This document shows positions 1-5,056 of a DNA stretch of 10,509 nucleotides, piece after piece. This DNA is from UBA2177 sp964487525 (GTDB lineage Bacteria > Patescibacteriota > Dojkabacteria > SC72). Made by a program: the position numbers and the translations under genes. Each line of letters starts with the position of its first letter. Within the stretch, counting starts at the first letter, position 1. The notes beneath the pieces are model-generated. The model was not told where the DNA came from. It saw only the letters and a program-made list of their open reading frames with translations, and ran no database searches. The stretch lies in contig CAZAQC010000025.1 of assembly GCA_964487525.1 (NCBI GenBank), forward strand, positions 1 through 10,509. Reading direction: 5' to 3'.

Positions 1-2
1 GT

Positions 3-398
3 GCAAGTGGTGGTGGTGGTGGACAGGGTGAAGCTTATGGAACCGCTGGGGCTGGTGGAAATGGAGGTGGAATTATATACATAGCTGCGAATACGATTAC
101 TGTTACAGGTGTTATTTCTGCAAATGGTGTTAATGGGGGGAAGGGAGTGGGGGCTAATTATGATGATGGTGGTGGCGGTGGTGGTGGTGCGGGTGGATCT
201 ATTAAATTAGTAGGGAACATTCTAAATGTAGGAGTAGGTAAAACAACAGCAAATGGAGGATTAGGTGGAGCTGCTGGACAAACAACAGCAAGTGGAGGAA
301 ATAAAGGAGGAAATGGTGGAAGTGGTAGAATAAGAATTGAATACGTTACAACATTCACAGGCTCTACCAACCCTGTATCTTCAAATGCAAAGATATAA
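3..398 (+). CDS. Glycine-rich repeat protein, C-terminal end (partial)
   Basis: The reading frame is already open at the left edge (first full codon at position 3) and stops with TAA at 396-398, so only the last 131 residues are present. Poly-glycine turns (seven Gly codons in a row at 168-188) alternate with short beta-strand-like segments of alternating hydrophobic residues (IIYIAANTITVTGVISANG, SIKLVGNILNVGVG, RIRIEYV), each followed by an ANG/NGG turn. The repeat is roughly 50 residues and occurs about two and a half times. This pattern fits a secreted or surface fibrous/solenoid protein. No transmembrane anchor or sorting signal is seen at the C-terminus. I do not recognise a named family. 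The gene is closed by a hairpin terminator just downstream. That this is coding is well supported by the repeat structure; the function is unknown. Confidence 0.75.
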   Translation, partial: ASGGGGGQGEAYGTAGAGGNGGGIIYIAANTITVTGVISANGVNGGKGVGANYDDGGGGGGGAGGSIKLVGNILNVGVGKTTANGGLGGAAGQTTASGGNKGGNGGSGRIRIEYVTTFTGSTNPVSSNAKI

Positions 399-420
399 AT
401 AATATCAGTATTTGAGAAAG

Positions 421-450
421 AAGAGGAGGCGAAGGGCCTCCTCTTTGTTT
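421..450 (+). terminator. Intrinsic terminator of the glycine-rich gene, possibly bidirectional
   Basis: A perfect 10-bp stem (AAGAGGAGGC at 421-430 with GCCTCCTCTT at 436-445) encloses a 5-nt loop and is followed by TGTTT. It lies 22 bp after the stop codon. The convergent minus-strand gene ends at 479, and on that strand the same stem is followed by CTTTCTC, a weaker U-tract, so the hairpin could also stop transcription from the right. Confidence 0.85.
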
Positions 451-478
451 ATATAGATAATTATTATCTAATTATCTA

Positions 479-1090
479 TTACTGTACCTTCTCTTCTTTG
501 TTTGTAAAACCTACTATAGCAACTACAACTGCTATCAAGGTTATCACTCCTGCTAAAACATATAAAGAATTATCACTTAAAAAATCTATAACTGTGTCTG
601 TAAGTTCTTTCTCTTCTTCTGTTACTTCTTCTTCTACTTCCTCTGAAACAACATTCTCTGGCTTATTAACATTAATTATTTCTCCAAGTGTTAAGGAGCC
701 CAAATCAGCGCTATCCTCATCCAAATAAAAGAAATAATCTGAAGCTTCTGTAGCATAAATTACTGTTGCAAGAACACCATTCATTTCAGTTTCTGAATCA
801 TTAAGACATTCGATGGATAAAGTGGTTTCTTCAAACGATGAGTTTCCTCCCATTGTACAAAAATTTTCAGTCATACTTACTTCGGAGATGGTAACGTCCT
901 CTGAGAAAAGAATATTTAAATCTAAGCCATCGACATAGCTCTCGTTTGAATTGATAATAACAGAAAGAGTTTTATTTTCTGGATCATCAGCCAATTCAAT
1001 ATCAACTGCAGCATATGTTTTATTGGCAAATAGAGTACCTACGCCAAATAAAACAACTAAGCTAAGAAGAAATTTCTTCAACATATTCAT
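479..1090 (-). CDS. Exported cohesin-like protein with C-terminal membrane anchor
   Basis: The 203-residue protein starts with an apparent signal peptide: basic MNMLKK, a hydrophobic core, then NKTYAA with likely cleavage near residue 27-28. The body (about 29-140) is beta-rich and contains C78 and C95. A very acidic Glu-rich linker (149-163) precedes a transmembrane helix (about 175-195) and a short charged tail. The motifs LDLNILFSEDV, IECL and NGVLATVIY align with IDINLAFTGDV, IECF and NGVIATLYF in the divergent neighbour, and both proteins have two cysteines exactly 17 residues apart, so the two are paralogs. The body resembles cohesin-type beta-sandwich domains, but I infer this from pattern, not from a search. 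A role in surface attachment or cell-envelope structure is possible. The start is uncertain between ATG 1090 and the ATG two codons later; there is no clear Shine-Dalgarno. Confidence 0.8.
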   Translation of the reverse strand: MNMLKKFLLSLVVLFGVGTLFANKTYAAVDIELADDPENKTLSVIINSNESYVDGLDLNILFSEDVTISEVSMTENFCTMGGNSSFEETTLSIECLNDSETEMNGVLATVIYATEASDYFFYLDEDSADLGSLTLGEIINVNKPENVVSEEVEEEVTEEEKELTDTVIDFLSDNSLYVLAGVITLIAVVVAIVGFTNKEEKVQ

Positions 1091-1117
1091 CTTTAATAAA
1101 AATTTATTATATATTCC

Positions 1118-1146
1118 AGACTATCAGAGTAAAAGTTTAATGTAAA
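1118..1146 (-). promoter_or_regulatory. Promoter of the minus-strand cohesin-like gene
   Basis: Read on the minus strand, TTTACA (1141-1146) and TAGTCT (1118-1123) are separated by 17 bp, and the -10 carries the extended TGn (TGATAGTCT). This predicts a leader of about 20 nt. A perfect TATAAT also lies closer to the gene (1106-1111) but has a poor -35. Confidence 0.5.
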
Positions 1147-1154
1147 GAGTACTC
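1147..1154. promoter_or_regulatory. Palindrome between divergent promoters (candidate operator)
   Basis: GAGTACTC is a perfect 8-bp palindrome. It occupies the short interval between the -35 boxes of the two divergent promoters (1141-1146 minus, 1161-1166 plus), where one dimeric regulator could affect both genes. An 8-bp palindrome is short enough to occur by chance, so this is only a candidate. Confidence 0.25.
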
Positions 1155-1160
1155 ATTTTG

Positions 1161-1190
1161 TTGACAAAGATATATATTTATTGCAATATA
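1161..1190 (+). promoter_or_regulatory. Promoter of the cohesin-like/RuBisCO transcription unit
   Basis: A perfect -35 hexamer TTGACA lies at 1161-1166. The best-placed -10 is AATATA (1185-1190, 18-bp spacer) with a TG at 1182-1183 in the extended position. Other AT-rich hexamers nearby make the exact -10 uncertain. The predicted leader before ATG 1222 is about 25 nt and contains a weak AGAGAA ribosome-binding sequence at 1209-1214. Confidence 0.5.
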
Positions 1191-1221
1191 TATTATTAAT
1201 GTAAATTTAGAGAACAAATAT

Positions 1222-1899
1222 ATGGACTGCCTAAGAAAAAGGTTTATTGTATTGGTTATTTCGTCTTTAGTATTAGTTCCGTTCTTTTCCTCCCCCGTAT
1301 TTGCTGATTACATGACAATATCATTATCTCCATCTTCCGGAACCATATATGCAGATTCAACAGCTATATCCATAATAGTCAACTCTGGAACAGAAGAATT
1401 TACTGCCATAGATATCAATCTAGCATTTACAGGGGATGTAAGTTATATGAGTGCTACTGCTGCGAGTATATGTGGTGGTGGTTTTACTGTAACTAAAGGA
1501 ACAGGTACTATTAATATTGAGTGCTTTAAAACCATATCCGTAGAAAAAGATCCGTACAATGGTGTAATAGCTACGCTTTATTTTAAATCAACAGGTACAG
1601 GTAGCTCCGTATTCTCATTTACTAGTGTGGACCCAAATACGTCTACTAAAACAGGTGGTACATACACACTATCTACTGCAAACAATCCAAATACAGGTGG
1701 TACATTGCCAGATTCTGGGCTATTTGATGATGCTAGAAGTATAGTTTTAGGTGGAACAGTATTAATATTGTTTGGTCTTTTCTTCAATCAGATAAGTGCA
1801 GGAGCCTACGCATTCTTAGGTAAGGTAAAAGAGCAAAAAGTTGTGTATGAAGTGAGAAAGACAGAAAAGAGGAGAGGAAAATTAGAAAAGAAATTTTAG
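1222..1899 (+). CDS. Exported cohesin-like surface protein with LPDSG-type C-terminal anchor
   Basis: The 225-residue protein has a signal peptide (basic MDCLRKR, hydrophobic core, cleavage likely after VFA at residue 28). Its beta-rich body (about 30-155) looks cohesin-like and is paralogous to the divergent neighbour: matching blocks IDINLAFTGDV, INIECF and NGVIATLYF, and C84/C101 at the same 17-residue spacing. A Thr/Asn/Gly linker leads to LPDSG (162-166), then a hydrophobic segment (about 173-190) and a strongly basic tail of about 25 residues. This resembles an LPxTG sorting signal, but the tail is long for classical sortase substrates, so a simple membrane anchor is equally possible. 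The C-terminus is 9 bp from the RuBisCO start, indicating co-transcription. The binding partner or ligand is not evident from the sequence. Confidence 0.85.
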   Translation: MDCLRKRFIVLVISSLVLVPFFSSPVFADYMTISLSPSSGTIYADSTAISIIVNSGTEEFTAIDINLAFTGDVSYMSATAASICGGGFTVTKGTGTINIECFKTISVEKDPYNGVIATLYFKSTGTGSSVFSFTSVDPNTSTKTGGTYTLSTANNPNTGGTLPDSGLFDDARSIVLGGTVLILFGLFFNQISAGAYAFLGKVKEQKVVYEVRKTEKRRGKLEKKF

Positions 1900-1908
1900 T
1901 AAACTGCT

Positions 1909-3297
1909 ATGTTCAAAAAGAAAGACGAGGAATCATATTCTGATAGATATATAGCTCCGAAGGGGTGGAAACCAAAAAACCCCGATGAGGACTACATCAT
2001 CACATTTTTAGATATAGAATTAGCTGATGGAATAGAAATGGATCAGTTCGAAACTGTAGTTGCCGCTTGTGCTGCAGAGAGTTCTACTGGTACTTGGACA
2101 AAGGTCTATTCTGGAAAGGACTCAGGAGTACCTATGGCTGATAAAATGAGAGCCATAGCATTTGACTTAGAACCTGAAACAAAAACATTTAAAATAGCAT
2201 ATAAGGTTGATCTGTTTGAGGTAGATAATATGTCAGGATTACTTGCAGGAATAGTTGGTAATGTTGGTGGAATGAAGATGTTGAAAGCATTAAGATGTTT
2301 GGATATTAGATTCCCTAAATGTATGGTACAAGCATTCCCTGGCCCTCAGTTTGGTATTGATGGTGTTAGAGAACAGCTATTAATTGAGGAGGGCCCATTG
2401 CTATTAACTGTAGCTAAGCCAAAAGTCGGTAGAACAGCGAAAGAACAAGCTCAACTAGCTAAAATACTCTTTACAGCTGCAAATGGTGAATATCATGGTA
2501 TTAAGGATGATGAAAATTTAACAAACCTTTTCTTTAACAAGTTTGATGAGAGGTGTGAATTAATACACAAAGTTAGAAGAGAGGTGGAGGAGAAATCTGG
2601 GAAAAGAAAATTCTTTTTGTGTAATATAACTCACTCTAATTTAGACATTATGATGTCTAGGGCTGATAAAATAAAAGCCCAAGGAGGAAGGTGGATGATG
2701 ATGGATGTTGTTACTACAGGATTTTCTGCATTACACACAATGAGATTAAAAAATCCTGGTTTAGCAATACATGCCCATAGGGCTATGCATAGTCTTTTTA
2801 CAAGAGAATCTGGTCCTGGAGTATATGATAAAGGAGAAATATTGGATTTCTCTATGTCCATGGTGGCAAATTCTAAAATAATGAGGTTACTAGGTGTAGA
2901 TTCATTACATGGAGGAGCTCCAAAAACTAAGATGGAAAATTATGGCGAAGCAAAATTAATAAGAGATGTATTACAGTTAGACATAACTCCAGCTTCGTCC
3001 ATAACGCTAGGACAAAATTGGTATGGTATGAAGCCTGTTTGGCATGTAGCCTCTGGAGGTTTACATCCTGGCAGTATCCCTGAAGTATTACATCAGTTAG
3101 GAGAGGACATTATGATCCAGTGTGGTGGTGGTGTTCTAGGTCATCCTTGGGGTATAGAAGCAGGGGTAGAAGCTGTTGTACAAGCTAAAGAAGTAGCATT
3201 GGGAAGTGGAAATATTAATGATTGGATTAAGGAGAATCCAGATAGTGCATTAGCTAAAGCTGCACAACATTGGGGATTTGAAGCTAAAATTGTTTAA
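1909..3297 (+). CDS. RuBisCO large subunit, archaeal lineage (form II/III or III-like)
   Basis: The 462-residue product is ribulose-1,5-bisphosphate carboxylase, which joins CO2 to RuBP to give two 3-phosphoglycerates. Catalytic positions are present: E57/T62/W63 in AAESSTGTW, N118, K170 and K172 in KPKVG, the carbamylated K199 with D201/E202 in KDDEN, H290/R291 in HAHRAMH, H334 and K341 of loop 6, S382 in ASGG, and the GGG phosphate site at 406-408. KDDENLT and SGGLHPG are typical of archaeal form III, while NWYGMKP resembles form II; I call it form II/III or III-like. The 41-residue spacing from K341 to S382 leaves no room for the extra domain known from Methanococcoides burtonii form II/III. 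Loop 6 reads HGGAPKTK, which is unusual. No small subunit or phosphoribulokinase is nearby; by analogy with archaea and CPR bacteria it likely acts in AMP salvage. There is no Shine-Dalgarno, so translation may depend on the upstream gene. Confidence 0.95.
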   Translation: MFKKKDEESYSDRYIAPKGWKPKNPDEDYIITFLDIELADGIEMDQFETVVAACAAESSTGTWTKVYSGKDSGVPMADKMRAIAFDLEPETKTFKIAYKVDLFEVDNMSGLLAGIVGNVGGMKMLKALRCLDIRFPKCMVQAFPGPQFGIDGVREQLLIEEGPLLLTVAKPKVGRTAKEQAQLAKILFTAANGEYHGIKDDENLTNLFFNKFDERCELIHKVRREVEEKSGKRKFFLCNITHSNLDIMMSRADKIKAQGGRWMMMDVVTTGFSALHTMRLKNPGLAIHAHRAMHSLFTRESGPGVYDKGEILDFSMSMVANSKIMRLLGVDSLHGGAPKTKMENYGEAKLIRDVLQLDITPASSITLGQNWYGMKPVWHVASGGLHPGSIPEVLHQLGEDIMIQCGGGVLGHPWGIEAGVEAVVQAKEVALGSGNINDWIKENPDSALAKAAQHWGFEAKIV

Positions 3298-3314
3298 TTT
3301 CCCAAGCCAAATAG

Positions 3315-3322
3315 TGTAGAAT
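3315..3322 (+). promoter_or_regulatory. -10-like box immediately upstream of proS
   Basis: TAGAAT at 3317-3322, preceded directly by TG, ends 7 nt before the ATG. The sequence TAGAATAGT recurs at the same place upstream of trpS (9676-9684). No convincing -35 and no Shine-Dalgarno are present. It predicts a leaderless or nearly leaderless proS transcript separate from read-through of the RuBisCO gene. Confidence 0.4.
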
Positions 3323-3329
3323 AGTAATC

Positions 3330-4805
3330 ATGTCAAACAAGGGTATTACACCAAAAGAAGAAAATTACTCTCAATGGTACTTAGATATTGTTGAAGAGGC
3401 ACAATTAGCAGAAAATTCATCCGTTAGAGGTTGTATGGTCATAAAACCTTACGGTTATGCCATATGGGAAAATATTCAAAAAGGTTTGGATGCGATGATA
3501 AAAGAATCAGGTGCTAAAAATGCATATTTCCCAATATTCATACCAAAATCATTCCTCTCAAAGGAAGCAAGCCATGTAAAAGGATTTGCGAAAGAATGTG
3601 CAATAGTTACTCACCATAGATTAAGAGAAACTGCTGATGGAAAAGGGGTAGAAGTTGATCCAAATTCAAAATTAGAAGAGGAATTAATAGTTAGACCTAC
3701 ATCAGAAACAATAATGTATGATACATTTTCAAGATGGATAACATCTTGGAGAGATCTTCCTTTTAAGATAAACCAATGGGCCAATATAGTAAGGTGGGAG
3801 AAGAGAACAAGACCTTTCTTAAGGACATCAGAATTCCTATGGCAGGAAGGTCATACAGTCCATTCTAACCACGAAGAAGCACAAAAAGAGGTTCTAGACA
3901 GGTTAGATATGTATGTAGAGTTTGCAAGAGAATACCTTGCGATGGAAACATACTATGGTAGAAAATCAGAATCTGAAAAATTTGCGGGTGCAGAGGATAC
4001 GTATGGAGTAGAGGCAATGATGCAGGATGGAAAAGCCTTACAATTTGGTACATCCCATGATCTAGGTCAGAATTTCTCAAAAGTCTTCAATATTCAATTT
4101 GCAGACAAGGAAGGTGTACTACAATATCCATGGCAGACGAGCTGGGGAGTTAGTACAAGGATGATAGGGGCATTAGTAATGACACATAGTGATAATAAAG
4201 GTCTTGTTTTGCCACCAAGTATTGCTCCTGTGAAGATTATTGTAGTACCGATATTTAAAGATGATAACAAAGAGAAAGTATTACAATATACAAAGGATAT
4301 ATGTAAGGAATTAAGTAAGAATAATATTGAAGTTGAATTAGATGATAGAGATTTTGCTTCTCCAGGAGTGAAATTCAATGAATCAGAGAAGAAAGGTATT
4401 CCTGTAAGAATAGAGGTTGGTGAGAGAGAAATGAAAGAGGGTGGCTGTGTACTTTTCAGAAGAGATACTCTTGAAAAGCGTATGATAAGTTTTGGAGATC
4501 TAAATAAAGAAGTTGTCTCTACTTTAGAGGATATGCAAAAGAAAATGTATGAAAAATCAAAGAAGTTACTCATATCACAAACCCATAGAGTAGAGGAATA
4601 TGAAGAATTTAAAAAGACTTTTTCTTCTGATAAAGGATTTGTAAGAGCAAATTGGTGTGGGGATCCAAAGTGTGAAGAAAGTATCAAATATGACACAAAA
4701 GCAACCACTAGATGTTTAACAAAGGAAGGTGAAGGTAAGGTAGGTAAGTGTGTATACTGTGGAAAAAAGAGTAATCAAGAATGGATCTTTGCTAATGCTT
4801 ATTAG
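3330..4805 (+). CDS. proS: Prolyl-tRNA synthetase, archaeal/eukaryotic type
   Basis: The 491-residue class II synthetase charges tRNA-Pro with proline in the cytoplasm. Landmarks in order are the TSE loop (PTSET, 123-127), motif 2 (RWEKRTRPFLRTSEFLWQEGH, from R155), the proline/adenylate-site region through HDLGQNFSKVF, motif 3 (SWGVSTRMIG with R277), an anticodon-binding domain beginning near VKIIVVPIF (301), and a C-terminal zinc-binding-type domain with C443, C448, C474 and C477 that ends in a terminal tyrosine. This short form without the bacterial editing insertion (INS) is the archaeal/eukaryotic-like ProRS, which is also found in a subset of bacteria. The length is normal for that type. 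It lies 32 bp after RuBisCO with its own -10-like box, so the two may be partly independent. Confidence 0.97.
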   Translation: MSNKGITPKEENYSQWYLDIVEEAQLAENSSVRGCMVIKPYGYAIWENIQKGLDAMIKESGAKNAYFPIFIPKSFLSKEASHVKGFAKECAIVTHHRLRETADGKGVEVDPNSKLEEELIVRPTSETIMYDTFSRWITSWRDLPFKINQWANIVRWEKRTRPFLRTSEFLWQEGHTVHSNHEEAQKEVLDRLDMYVEFAREYLAMETYYGRKSESEKFAGAEDTYGVEAMMQDGKALQFGTSHDLGQNFSKVFNIQFADKEGVLQYPWQTSWGVSTRMIGALVMTHSDNKGLVLPPSIAPVKIIVVPIFKDDNKEKVLQYTKDICKELSKNNIEVELDDRDFASPGVKFNESEKKGIPVRIEVGEREMKEGGCVLFRRDTLEKRMISFGDLNKEVVSTLEDMQKKMYEKSKKLLISQTHRVEEYEEFKKTFSSDKGFVRANWCGDPKCEESIKYDTKATTRCLTKEGEGKVGKCVYCGKKSNQEWIFANAY

Positions 4806-4814
4806 TGAAACCCC

Positions 4815-4846
4815 AAGAAATTTTCTAAAAAAAGTTTTCTTCTTTT
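4815..4846 (+). terminator. Weak possible terminator of proS
   Basis: AAGAAA (4815-4820) can pair with TTTCTT (4836-4841), with a few further weak pairs inside, and is followed by CTTTT. The stem is all but GC-free, so this is a poor intrinsic terminator, though it is in the expected place 10 bp after the stop. Confidence 0.25.
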
Positions 4847-4887
4847 GTACAATCAAAATATACTCAATAGGGTGAATATTAAAACAG

Positions 4888-4914
4888 AAGAAATTTACTC
4901 GTGTAAAATTTCTT
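4888..4914. other. AT-rich hairpin in the proS-uvrA intergenic region
   Basis: AAGAAATTTAC (4888-4898) pairs with GTAAAATTTCTT (4903-4914) around a TCGT loop, with a single bulged base. On the minus strand it is followed by CTGTTTTAAT, so it may end uvrA transcripts about 140 bp past the stop. On the plus strand no U-tract follows. Confidence 0.45.
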
Positions 4915-5056
4915 GTTATAAGGGTATAAATTTTTGTAGGGTATTTTTTGAACTGGTAGTTTGTAAGAAATTCCGTATAAGTAATTGAAATTTTGTCTCG
5001 TAGTTTCACTAAGATATGTTTTCTTCTGTATATGCTATATGGAAATATTATTCCCT

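Larger units (their letters stand above)
4802..5012. repeat. 211-bp segment bounded by perfect 10-bp inverted repeats
   Basis: TTAGTGAAAC at 4802-4811 and GTTTCACTAA at 5003-5012 are exact inverted repeats. The next bases keep partial symmetry: CCAAGA-AATTTTC against ACGAGACAAAATTTC when the right end is reverse-complemented. A second inverted repeat sits at the centre (4888-4914). TA dinucleotides lie inside both ends (4803-4804, 5010-5011), compatible with a TA target duplication but ambiguous because TA is part of the palindrome. The left end includes the proS stop codon. It could be a MITE-like remnant, a structured 3' region shared by the convergent proS and uvrA transcripts, or chance in AT-rich DNA. 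No believable coding sequence is present. Confidence 0.4.

Noticed and set aside
7..22. GGT/TGG repeat considered as a microsatellite or CRISPR-like repeat
   Set aside because: It is a run of glycine codons in an open frame, with no spacer structure. No CRISPR array is visible anywhere in the window.
498..1145. Plus-strand open frames at 498-728 and 951-1145
   Set aside because: They are antisense to the exported protein gene at 479-1090, which has a signal peptide, a paralog and a promoter; the plus frames have none.
4094..4708. 204-codon minus-strand open frame inside proS
   Set aside because: It is the antisense shadow of a confidently identified synthetase gene and its Ser/Leu/Phe-rich product is typical of such shadows.
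1909..4805. Possible UGA=Gly recoding as in Absconditabacteria/Gracilibacteria, which also carry RuBisCO
   Set aside because: RuBisCO, ProRS, UvrA and the PEGA gene are full length with no in-frame TGA, and glycines use GGN codons, so the standard code fits.
4716..5009. 97-codon open frame on the minus strand, starting with GTG in the right inverted repeat
   Set aside because: It overlaps the end of proS antisense, has no ribosome-binding sequence, lies in very AT-rich DNA and its product resembles no family I know.
5041..5056. Small inverted repeat GGAA...TTCC just after the uvrA stop considered as a terminator
   Set aside because: Only 4 bp can pair and no U-tract follows on the minus strand.
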